Shown one piece after another: positions 7,614 through 14,413 of a stretch of 16,255 bases of DNA; the stretch's first letter is position 1; every line of letters starts with the position of its first letter. The stretch lies in NCBI GenBank assembly GCA_027435495.1, contig DAHZZC010000649.1:1-16255 (forward strand), read 5' to 3'. A program made the translations under genes and the position numbers. The notes below the pieces were generated by a model. That model ran no database searches and was not told the origin of the DNA. It saw only the letters and a program-made list of their open reading frames with translations. Source of the DNA: Planctomycetales bacterium (GTDB lineage Bacteria > Planctomycetota > Planctomycetia > Isosphaerales > Isosphaeraceae).

Positions 7614-8597
7614 ATGACCGAGAATCCCTTCCACCGGGCAATCTATCTGACCGGTCCGACAGCCTCGGGTAAGTCGGCCGTTGGCGTGGCACTGGCCCAT
7701 CGCCTGGGCGCGGAGGTCATCGCGATGGACTCCGCAACGCTCTACCGGCGGATGGACATCGGCACGGCCAAGCCGACGCCAGAGGAACGAGGCGGCATCC
7801 CGCATCATCTGATCGACGTTATCGAGCCCTGGGAATCGGCGAGCGTGGCCGACTTTCTCGGCTGGGCTCGCGTCGCGGTCGCTGAGATCGAGGCGCGCGG
7901 ACGTCGGGCACTCTTCGTCGGCGGGACCGCTCTTTACCTCAAGGCGCTGCTCCGCGGCCTCTTCGACGGGCCAGGCTCCGACGCGGAACTTCGGCGGCAG
8001 CTCGAAGTCGAGGCCGAGGCGATCGGCGACGCCGAGATGCATGCCCGCCTTGCCGCGATCGACCCAAGGTCGGCTGCGAGGCTCCATCCGAACGATCGGC
8101 GACGGGTGATCCGGGCGCTGGAGGTCCATGCGATGACCGGTCGACCGCTGAGCGACTGGCAGGTCGAGCATCATCAGGTGGCACCGGCGACGGTCCCGGT
8201 CATCGCTCTGGAACCGCCCCGCGAGCGGCTTTACGAGCGGATCGACGGTCGCGTGGTCGCGTTTTTCGAGAAGGGATTCGTCGAGGAGGTCCGGGCCCTG
8301 CGCGACGCCGATCGACCACTCAGCCCGATCGCCGCCCAGGCCATCGGCTATCGCGAGGTCCTCGATATGCTCGAAGGCCGGGCGACGCTCGACCAGACGA
8401 TTGAGCAGATCCAGACGCGATCGCGACAGTTCGCCAAGCGCCAGGCGACCTGGTTCCGCGGGCTCGCGGAAGTCCGATCGCTCCCGATCGATCCCGATGT
8501 GAGGGTCGAAACCCTGGCCGATCGGCTCGCCGGCGAAATCATCCAAATCAACCACAGAGACACAGAGACACAGAGAATAACCAAAAAAGACGGATAG
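7614..8597 (+). CDS. miaA: tRNA dimethylallyltransferase MiaA
   Basis: The protein has 327 residues and transfers a dimethylallyl group from DMAPP to N6 of adenosine 37 in tRNAs that read UNN codons. The P-loop GPTASGKS is at 14-21. DSATLYRRMDIGTAKP (39-54) carries the catalytic Asp region and GGTALYLKALLRGLF follows. HPNDRRRVIRALEVHAMTGR and FAKRQATWFRGLAEVR are classic MiaA motifs. The ATG at 7614 is chosen because family similarity begins about 8 residues later; an in-frame ATG at 7527 would add 29 unrelated residues. The last 15-17 residues (NHRDTETQRITKKDG) are encoded by the first arm of the repeat cluster that starts at 8548, so the natural C-terminus has been replaced or extended by repeat DNA. 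Core residues look intact, so the enzyme is probably active. Confidence 0.95.
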   Translation: MTENPFHRAIYLTGPTASGKSAVGVALAHRLGAEVIAMDSATLYRRMDIGTAKPTPEERGGIPHHLIDVIEPWESASVADFLGWARVAVAEIEARGRRALFVGGTALYLKALLRGLFDGPGSDAELRRQLEVEAEAIGDAEMHARLAAIDPRSAARLHPNDRRRVIRALEVHAMTGRPLSDWQVEHHQVAPATVPVIALEPPRERLYERIDGRVVAFFEKGFVEEVRALRDADRPLSPIAAQAIGYREVLDMLEGRATLDQTIEQIQTRSRQFAKRQATWFRGLAEVRSLPIDPDVRVETLADRLAGEIIQINHRDTETQRITKKDG

Positions 8598-8773
8598 ATC
8601 TTGAAACTCAATTCTCTGTGCCTCTGTGTCTCTGTGGTGAAAATCCAACAAATCCAAATCAACCACAGAGATACAGAGGCACAGAGAACAACCCGAAATG
8701 GCCTGGTAATCCGATTCTCTGTGTCTCTGTTGTGAACATCCGAATCAACCACAGAGACTCAGAGGCACAGAGA
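8548..8773. repeat. Cluster of palindromic CACAGAG-type repeats (two hairpins and one half unit)
   Basis: Five arms alternate in orientation. Plus-sense arms (ACCACAGAGACACAGAG and variants) lie at 8548-8577, 8659-8690 and 8744-8773. Minus-sense arms (CTCTGTGTCTCTGTGG and variants) lie at 8611-8640 and 8713-8734. Arms 1 and 2 pair almost perfectly over about 27 bp with a 33-nt loop. Arms 3 and 4 pair less well because arm 4 lacks one 6-7 nt unit. Arm 5 has no partner. Each plus arm is preceded by a short AT-rich AATCA. The pattern fits a non-autonomous REP-like or MITE-like element. As I recall, similar sequences that read HRDTETQR in translation are scattered in many bacterial genomes. The cluster begins inside the 3' end of miaA and fills most of the 310-nt gap to the phosphatase gene. 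The hairpins could also end transcription, though no U-tract follows. Confidence 0.88.
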
Positions 8774-8801
8774 TCTCGGGTTGTGGTGAACGATCTTCGG
8801 A

Positions 8802-8830
8802 TTGACCCCCCGGGCGATCTGGCCTACCAT
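8802..8830 (+). promoter_or_regulatory. Candidate sigma70-type promoter for the phosphatase and GT-C operon
   Basis: TTGACC (8802-8807) and TACCAT (8825-8830) are exactly 17 nt apart, just downstream of the repeat cluster. Transcription would start near 8837, leaving a leader of about 70 nt before the ATG at 8908. With the repeats, this accounts for the whole gap between miaA and the phosphatase. Confidence 0.5.
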
Positions 8831-8907
8831 CCCGCGCCGACTTCGGGAACCGGCGGTGCGATTGCGCGCTTTCCGGGGCTCTGGGCGGTCCGTCGGGGAA
8901 CCAGTCG

Positions 8908-9576
8908 ATGCGAAGAGTGCTCTGGGGACTCGTCCCGATTTCCGCGGTGCTGCTCGCCGCCTGGCTGATCACGCTGGATCGGCAGGGACGGCTGGCCTGG
9001 GACCACTGGGACGAGGGCAAGCGTGGGATCCTCTACCGGAGCGGCCAGCTTGCGCCCGAGCAGCTCACGGCGGCCGTCGATCGGTACGGTATTCGGACCG
9101 TTATCAACCTGCAATGGCCGGGCGAGGAGATGGCGGCCGAGCGGGCTCTTGCGGGCCGGATCGGGGTTGACTTCGTGAACCTTCCGATGCCGGGAGACGG
9201 ACTGGGCGAGGAGTCGCAGTTCCGCGAGATTCTGAAGATCCTGGACGATCCCGAGCGACGCCCGGCGCTGGTGCATTGCGCCCGGGGGACCTGCCGGACG
9301 GGCGCCTCGGTGGCGTTCTATCGGTTCGAGCGCGACGGCTGGACGCCCGAGGATGTGGCCGCGGAGCTCAATCGCCAGACCTATCATTATGGCCTGCTCC
9401 CCGGGTACATCTACGCGATGGTGAAGACCAAGCCCCGACTTCCGAAAGTGGCGATGACGCTCGACCGCAACCGCCCCGAGGAGCGCAGGGAAGCGGTCGA
9501 GCCCGAGGGCCCGATCGAGCCGGCCGGCGAACCGACGGCGGCGGCCCCGCGCAAGGAGGCGGAGCATGGAGACTGA
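8908..9576 (+). CDS. Membrane-anchored dual-specificity/tyrosine-type phosphatase
   Basis: The protein has 222 residues. Arg2-Arg3 precede one hydrophobic helix (about 5-22, LWGLVPISAVLLAAWLITL), which predicts a signal anchor with the rest outside the cytoplasm. The catalytic domain opens at GILYRSGQLAPEQL and includes GIRTVINLQWPGEEM, NLPMPGDG (Asp97 is a possible general acid) and the P-loop HCARGTCRTG (Cys124, Arg130, the CX5R signature). The C-terminus (about 175-222) is charged and probably disordered. Members of this superfamily remove phosphate from Tyr/Ser/Thr or from lipids and inositol phosphates. The predicted topology and the coupled GT-C gene make a lipid or glycan phosphate a possible substrate, but this is inference. 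It overlaps the next gene by 11 nt; a promoter candidate is at 8802-8830. Confidence 0.87.
   Translation: MRRVLWGLVPISAVLLAAWLITLDRQGRLAWDHWDEGKRGILYRSGQLAPEQLTAAVDRYGIRTVINLQWPGEEMAAERALAGRIGVDFVNLPMPGDGLGEESQFREILKILDDPERRPALVHCARGTCRTGASVAFYRFERDGWTPEDVAAELNRQTYHYGLLPGYIYAMVKTKPRLPKVAMTLDRNRPEERREAVEPEGPIEPAGEPTAAAPRKEAEHGD
9553..9559 (+). promoter_or_regulatory. Strong ribosome-binding site inside the phosphatase gene, for the GT-C gene
   Basis: AAGGAGG with a 6-nt spacer precedes the ATG at 9566, within the last codons of the phosphatase gene. It fixes the downstream start and indicates translational coupling. Confidence 0.75.
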
Positions 9577-11275
9577 CCCGATCTCAACGACTCCGGCGCC
9601 GACGACCCGGGGCCGGACCACACGGGTGGACGCCGTCGCGATGACGCCGTGGGGCCTCTCGGACCGCGCCTGCCTGGATCTGTCGACGGCCCTCCTGGCG
9701 GTCGGCTTCGTGCTGATCGGGGCGGCTGGGCTGGACGTCAGCCCGGCGGAAGGCCGGCTGGCGCTGGCGACCGGCGGATCACCGGCGCCGATGGGGCAGG
9801 TCTACGGATACTGGGCTCCCGACCTCTGGCCGGCGGAGGTGCTGCCGAGTCTCGGTCTGAGCCGGCAGATGCCGTCCTGGCGGCCGACCTCGGAGGCCGT
9901 CCGGTGGCCCTCGGCGATCGCGGCGGTCCTCGGCGGATGGCTGCTCGCCCGAGGGATGCATCGAGCCCTCGGATATCGCGCGGGAATCTGGGCCGCCGCG
10001 TGCTGGCTCGGCTCGCTCGCGATGATTCACCGATCCGCCGGGGCGGGATTCGAGGCGATGGTCGGGAGCCCGACCTCCGCGGGGCTCGACCTGATCCTCG
10101 GCGTCGCCACGGTCGCGTCCGTGGAGAGACTGCTCAGTCGGGGGGCCGACTGGTCGGCCGGATTGTGGGCCTCAGTCGCGTTCCTCGCCGGTGGATGGCC
10201 GCCTCTGCTTTTGATCGCGCTGGTGATCCTTGTGATTGGACGTCGAGGCTCGTCGTTTTCGGCCCGTCTGATTCTCCCCGTGCTGGCCGTCGCCATTGGC
10301 TGGTCGATCGCCGCGATCCGGGCGGCAACCGCGCAGGGGTGGGCCTCGGCGCTGACCTTGCCGCTGACGCGCGGACTCGACCCCTCGCTCCCGATCGCGG
10401 TGCTGCTGCTGGCCCTCCCCTGGTCGCCGTTTGCCGCGATGATTCTGGCGCGCTCGGCCCGGGCCTCGTGGCCGGGCGTGGGACGGGCCTGGGTGAAGGG
10501 ATGGGCCCAGGCGACGGTTGTCGCCCTCATCGCCGGAACGCTCGTGCCTGGCCTCGGCGCTCCGGCGCGGGTCGTCGCGATCGCGGGGCTGGCCGTCGCC
10601 TCGGCCGCAGGACTCGACCTCGCCTGGAAGCGGACGCTCTCCGCCGGACCGCGAATGTGGTTTCAGGCGGCACTCGCCGGGACGATGGCTCTCTGGCTTT
10701 TCGCCATGACCTTCGGCTCGTTCCTCTGGATGGTGACCATGCCGTATTACCGGCCGCTGGGGATCGCGATCGCGATCATGGGCCTGGTGGTGGCCGGGCT
10801 GGGCTGGTCGGCGCTCGCCTCGGCCAATTCGCGGCGCGGGCTGGTGACGCTTTTGATCATGGCCGCCGGCCTCAAGCTGGCCCACTGGGGCTACTTTGCC
10901 CCCGAGTGGAACTACCGGCTCAGCCAGGGCCCGTGGGGCCGCGCCATCGGCCAGTGGGTCCCGCGCAAGTGGCCCATCTACACAGTCCACGACTGGCGAC
11001 AGCCCGACCTGATGTTCTACACCGGTCGAGCCGTTCGGCAGATCCCGGGCCCTCGGTTCCTCCGCTACCTGCCTGGCGACGAGAGCCGTTTCCTGCTACT
11101 CCAGGACTCGGAGTTCCGTAACTGGCCCGAGGACGCCCCGCCGCTGACCCTCGTGGCCCGGTTCCTGGACGCCTCCGGCGAGGAACGCGTTCTCGCCCGG
11201 ACGCCCGGTCAACTGCCGGTTCCCGGCCAGGTCGCGCGGCGGCGTTCCAGCGAGGAGACGGGCGCGGAGGAGTGA
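9566..11275 (+). CDS. Polytopic membrane protein related to ArnT/PMT-type glycosyltransferases
   Basis: The protein has 569 residues with about 10-12 predicted helices and a soluble C-terminal part (about 440-569). Helix 1 (about 39-55) is followed by LDVSPAEGRLALATGG. This sits where ArnT-type enzymes have the D-E-x-R-Y motif, but the Asp position appears to be Pro60 or Ala61, with Glu62 and Arg64 kept. Later YWAPDLWPAEVLPSLG, MTMPYYRPLGIAIAIMG-like helices and KWPIYTVHDWRQPDLMFYTG support the family. The missing acidic residue may mean altered chemistry or an inactive paralogue. AAGGAGG 6 nt upstream fixes the start, and the 11-nt overlap with the phosphatase gene makes a two-gene operon. 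It ends 13 nt from the convergent carboxyltransferase gene with no visible terminator. The family call is moderate; the polytopic membrane protein call is firm. Confidence 0.75.
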   Translation: METDPISTTPAPTTRGRTTRVDAVAMTPWGLSDRACLDLSTALLAVGFVLIGAAGLDVSPAEGRLALATGGSPAPMGQVYGYWAPDLWPAEVLPSLGLSRQMPSWRPTSEAVRWPSAIAAVLGGWLLARGMHRALGYRAGIWAAACWLGSLAMIHRSAGAGFEAMVGSPTSAGLDLILGVATVASVERLLSRGADWSAGLWASVAFLAGGWPPLLLIALVILVIGRRGSSFSARLILPVLAVAIGWSIAAIRAATAQGWASALTLPLTRGLDPSLPIAVLLLALPWSPFAAMILARSARASWPGVGRAWVKGWAQATVVALIAGTLVPGLGAPARVVAIAGLAVASAAGLDLAWKRTLSAGPRMWFQAALAGTMALWLFAMTFGSFLWMVTMPYYRPLGIAIAIMGLVVAGLGWSALASANSRRGLVTLLIMAAGLKLAHWGYFAPEWNYRLSQGPWGRAIGQWVPRKWPIYTVHDWRQPDLMFYTGRAVRQIPGPRFLRYLPGDESRFLLLQDSEFRNWPEDAPPLTLVARFLDASGEERVLARTPGQLPVPGQVARRRSSEETGAEE

Positions 11276-11288
11276 TGGCCACCGTCGA

Positions 11289-12872
11289 TCAAACCTGAAA
11301 GACGCCGGTTGTGATCGGCGAGACGTCACGCCGGCGAACCGCGATGTCGAGTGCGATCGTCAGAACGTCGCGTGTTTGGGCCGGATCGATGATGGCGTCG
11401 ACCCACATTCGTGCGGCGGCGTGGCGAATGTCGGTCTCCTGATCGTAGCGGCGGCGGAGGTCTTCGCTCATGGCCGACATTTCGGCGTCGTTGACCTGCT
11501 TCCCTTGCCGCTTCAGGGCCGCGACGTTGACGTCGAGCATCGTCCGAGCGGCCTGCTGGGCACCCATCACGGCGTATCGGGCGGTCGGCCAGGCGAAGAG
11601 GAATCGGGGGTCGAAAGCCCGGCCACAGAGGGCGTAATGCCCGGCGCCGAAGGAGTGGCCGACGATCATCGTTAGCTTGGGGACCGTGCAGTTGCTGACG
11701 GCGCTGACCAGTTTCGCCCCGCGGCGGATGATCCCGTTGCGTTCGGCGTCTCGGCCGACGTCGAAGCCGTTGACGTCCTGGATGAAGAGGATCGGCAGAC
11801 GCGACTGGTTGCAGTCGAGGACGAACCGGGCGGCCTTCTCGGCGCTGTCGCCGTAGATGACGCCGCCGAACTGGAGCGGCCCGCCGCCCTCGGGCTTGAA
11901 CCTGAGCCGCTGCGTCGCGACGATCCCCAGGCCGATGCCACCCATCCGGCCGAAACCGCAGACGAGGGTTCGACCGAACTCGGGACGGTACTCGTCGAAC
12001 TGGCTCGCGTCGAGGATCGCGGTGAGCAGGTCGCGGACGTCGTACTGAGAGGACGGGTCGGATTTGACGATCGCGGCGAGATCGCCGGCGGGCCTCGCAG
12101 GCGGCGTGACGGCTGTCCGCATCGGCGCGGGATCGGGGTCCGGGGGGAGAAGCGCGATCAGGCGTCTGAGGCGAGCGAGGCAGGCCTCGTCATCGGGCTC
12201 TCGGTAATCGACCGTACCGCTGAATGCTGCGTGGACCTTTGCGCCGCCGAGTTCCTCGTGCGAGATCTCCTGGCCGATGGCCGCCTTCACCAGAGCGGGA
12301 CCGGCCAGGTAGAGGCCGGAGCCCTCGGTCATCAGCGTCGTGTCGCAGAGGACGGGCAAGTACGCTCCGCCTGCGACGCAGTTTCCCATGATCGCGGCGA
12401 ACTGCGGAATACCCCGCGCGGAGAGAACGGCATTGTTGCGGAAGATCCGGCCGAAGTCGTCGACGTCGGGGAAGACCTCGTCCTGCATCGGCAGGAAGAC
12501 GCCCGATGAATCGACGAGGTAGACCAGCGGAAGGCCGTTGATTCCGGCGATCTCCTGCGCCCGGAGGATCTTCTTGATGGTCATCGGGAAGCAGGCGCCG
12601 GCCTTCACGGTGGCGTCGTTGGCGATCACCATGACGCGACGGCCGTGGACCGAGCCGATCGTCGTGACCACTCCTGCGCCCGGGGCGCCGCCCCATTCCT
12701 CGTACATCCGGTAGGCGGCCCAGAGGCCGAGTTCCAGAGTCGGGGAGTTGGGGTCGAGGAGGTCCGCGATCCGTTCGCGCGCGGTCTTGCGGCCCCGGGC
12801 ATGCTGTCGGGCGATCGCCTCGGGGCCGCCGCCTTGCCGGATCTGTTCCTCCTGGGCTGCCAGATCATTCAT
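11289..12872 (-). CDS. Acyl-CoA carboxylase carboxyltransferase (beta) subunit, MccB/PccB-like
   Basis: The protein has 527 residues with two crotonase-like carboxyltransferase halves. In the N-half, RGRKTARERIADLLDP, KAGACFPMTIKKILRAQEIA and MGNCVAGGAYLPV (about 162-174, oxyanion-hole glycines) are seen. In the C-half, FIQDVNGFDVGRDAERNGII and HSFGAGHYALCGRAF are seen. It moves carboxyl from carboxybiotin to an acyl-CoA. DSSGVFLPMQDEVFPDVDDF and LAGPALVKAAIGQEISHEEL resemble methylcrotonyl-CoA carboxylase beta more than propionyl-CoA types, so leucine breakdown is possible, but substrate cannot be fixed by eye. The biotin carboxylase/carrier subunit is not in the window. No Shine-Dalgarno site is seen. 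The gap behind it is filled by a decayed repeat, and it may be transcribed with the two genes upstream. Confidence 0.93.
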   Translation of the reverse strand: MNDLAAQEEQIRQGGGPEAIARQHARGRKTARERIADLLDPNSPTLELGLWAAYRMYEEWGGAPGAGVVTTIGSVHGRRVMVIANDATVKAGACFPMTIKKILRAQEIAGINGLPLVYLVDSSGVFLPMQDEVFPDVDDFGRIFRNNAVLSARGIPQFAAIMGNCVAGGAYLPVLCDTTLMTEGSGLYLAGPALVKAAIGQEISHEELGGAKVHAAFSGTVDYREPDDEACLARLRRLIALLPPDPDPAPMRTAVTPPARPAGDLAAIVKSDPSSQYDVRDLLTAILDASQFDEYRPEFGRTLVCGFGRMGGIGLGIVATQRLRFKPEGGGPLQFGGVIYGDSAEKAARFVLDCNQSRLPILFIQDVNGFDVGRDAERNGIIRRGAKLVSAVSNCTVPKLTMIVGHSFGAGHYALCGRAFDPRFLFAWPTARYAVMGAQQAARTMLDVNVAALKRQGKQVNDAEMSAMSEDLRRRYDQETDIRHAAARMWVDAIIDPAQTRDVLTIALDIAVRRRDVSPITTGVFQV

Positions 12873-12878
12873 GGGAAG

Positions 12879-13000
12879 GAACCACCGAGACAGAGAGACG
12901 CCGAGGGCAAATTCCGAATTCCAAATTCCAGCACGAGAGACTGGGAACCATCGTCTTTTTCATCCTGGTTCGACCTCTGTGCCTCTTTGTCCCTTGGGGA
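12879..13000. repeat. Degenerate copy of the palindromic CACAGAG-type repeat
   Basis: The left arm (12879-12909, ACCGAGACAGAGAGACG) and the right arm (12972-13000, CTCTGTGCCTCTTTGTCC) are inverted relative to each other and resemble the arms of the 8548-8773 cluster with many substitutions. The 60-nt loop holds a short tandem of AATTCC units (about 12909-12929). The element spans nearly the whole 131-nt gap: it begins 6 nt before the carboxyltransferase ATG and stops 3 nt from the stop codon of the upstream gene. Confidence 0.7.
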
Positions 13001-13003
13001 TAG

Positions 13004-14413
13004 TTAATGAAGCCTGGGATCGGTCGCGGCGATGATCGCGCTGACGGCCTGCTGGTTGAAGCCCTTGAAGCCCTCCCGGCGCTGGAGGTTCTCGAGGTGG
13101 CTCCCGATCGTTCCTTCACGGATGAACTTCTCGGCCTGCTCGGTCGTGATCCAGCCGGCGTGGACCGCCCGATCGGCCCGGTCCGGTGCGACCCGCCATC
13201 GCTCGCCGGCTGTGAACGCCTGGCGGAGGAACGGGAAATCCGAGAACGGCTTCATTGTCTCGATCCCGGCCTCGGCCTTCAGTCCGTCGCGAAGCGAGTC
13301 GAAGTCGAACTGTGCCTCCAGGTGATGCATCCCGGCCCCGAGGATCGACTCGCCGTGCAGGGCGACCCAGAGGCCGACCGTCCCTGGCTTCGGGAGGTCG
13401 GGCAGGGACTGGTGGGCGAAGTCCTCGGTCGCCTCCTCGGGGGCGAGGTCGAGGTCGGCGAAGATCACGATTCCGGTGACGGGATGCTCCAGGACCTGCG
13501 CCCCCCATCCGGCATGTGCTCCGGCGTGGAACCGCTCGCGGAGATGGAAGCCCAGTCGGGTGAACATTCTCATCACACGGGGAAAGAACCGCCGCGAGCA
13601 TCGGAAGGTGTGGTGATCGTGGTTCGCCCAGCCGAGGCCGAGCCGGTCCTGTCGGGACTTCTGCACCCGGGCGGCGGTGTTTCTTGACTCCCAGTATTCG
13701 CGCTCGGCCTCAAAGACCAGGTGGCAGGCCAGGTCGACGGAGCCGGCCAGCTCGATCAGACGGTCGAGCGTCGACTCGGTAGTGTCGAAGCCCTCGGCGT
13801 CGTCCTCGAATTTGCGATGTCGGGCCCGCCAGAGATCCAGCGCCGCGAGGGCATCTCGGGCGGCCTGCGGCCTCATCCGGCCGTTGCGGGCCATCTCGCC
13901 GGGGTACGGCTCGAAGCCCAGATAGGCCCGCCGCTCGACGACCGCGAGGGTCGTCGGATCGCCCGGAATCCGGCCGATCCGGTAAGGTCCCATCGGCTGA
14001 CCGGCGATCTCCAGGCCGAGGTCATGCGTCCGGGAGAAGGCCGCGACCGAATCCACCTTGATCGCGACCTCGGCGACCTCGGGCCCCTGCCCTCGAACGG
14101 CGATTCTCGGAAAGATCCCGCCCGGGTGGGCGAACACCGGAGCGTTTACCGGATATCGGATCGCCTGTCGCCGGTAGCCCAGCTCCTCCAGGCGCGCGGT
14201 CTGCCCCGGTGTGTCGCCGAGGACGAGGTGATCGACCCAGATCGGGAACCGCGTTCCGGTTTCGCCCGGCATCCGGTCGGCCAGCTCGCGCGCGAACGCA
14301 TTCCCCTCGATCGCCTGGGCGATCCGCTCCTCGACGAAGGTCTCGGTCTCGGGCCACCGCTTCCACTCGAATTCGGAAGCCGAGGGCGCCTCGATTTCCG
14401 CCGATGTCGACAT
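13004..14413 (-). CDS. Uncharacterised protein with VOC-like modules, possibly DUF1338/2-oxoadipate dioxygenase-like
   Basis: The protein has 469 residues and I do not firmly recognise it. A first module starts near FPIWVDHLVLGDTPGQTARL (about 56-75, His62). A helical middle (about 185-250) is followed by a second module with NHDHHTFRCSR (His265, 267, 268), MFTRLGFHLRERF, HAGAHAGWGAQVLEH and IVIFADLDLAPEE, then MHHLEAQFDFDSL. Histidines before a strand, an xxLGF segment and a late Glu recall vicinal oxygen chelate metalloenzymes. The length and two-part layout fit DUF1338 proteins (HglS, 2-oxoadipate to 2-hydroxyglutarate), but I cannot align it reliably. Its ATG shares its A with the TGA of the aminotransferase, and GGGGAGG lies 6 nt upstream, so the two are translationally coupled. 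A role right after the aminotransferase in amino-acid catabolism is a fair inference. Confidence 0.85.
   Translation of the reverse strand: MSTSAEIEAPSASEFEWKRWPETETFVEERIAQAIEGNAFARELADRMPGETGTRFPIWVDHLVLGDTPGQTARLEELGYRRQAIRYPVNAPVFAHPGGIFPRIAVRGQGPEVAEVAIKVDSVAAFSRTHDLGLEIAGQPMGPYRIGRIPGDPTTLAVVERRAYLGFEPYPGEMARNGRMRPQAARDALAALDLWRARHRKFEDDAEGFDTTESTLDRLIELAGSVDLACHLVFEAEREYWESRNTAARVQKSRQDRLGLGWANHDHHTFRCSRRFFPRVMRMFTRLGFHLRERFHAGAHAGWGAQVLEHPVTGIVIFADLDLAPEEATEDFAHQSLPDLPKPGTVGLWVALHGESILGAGMHHLEAQFDFDSLRDGLKAEAGIETMKPFSDFPFLRQAFTAGERWRVAPDRADRAVHAGWITTEQAEKFIREGTIGSHLENLQRREGFKGFNQQAVSAIIAATDPRLH

Noticed and set aside
8611..8640. Classic Rho-independent terminator after miaA
   Set aside because: The hairpin is long with a 33-nt loop and no U-run follows on the plus strand, so a terminator call is not supported, although it may still affect transcription.
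7509..8666. 386-codon N-terminal extension of the GT39-like gene on the minus strand
   Set aside because: It is antisense to the whole of miaA and has no domain-like sequence; the hydrophobic protein with the DE motif begins after the ATG at 7508.
8348..8752. 134-codon minus-strand open frame containing repeated LCVSVSLWLIW segments
   Set aside because: The apparent protein repeats are only the translation of the palindromic DNA repeats, and the rest is antisense to miaA.
8548..8773. CRISPR array
   Set aside because: Repeat arms alternate in direction, vary in length, and lack uniform unique spacers; no cas genes are present.
9649..11121. 490-codon plus-strand open frame
   Set aside because: It is a shifted-frame shadow of the third GT-C-like gene, Arg/Gly-rich and with no hydrophobic or catalytic pattern.
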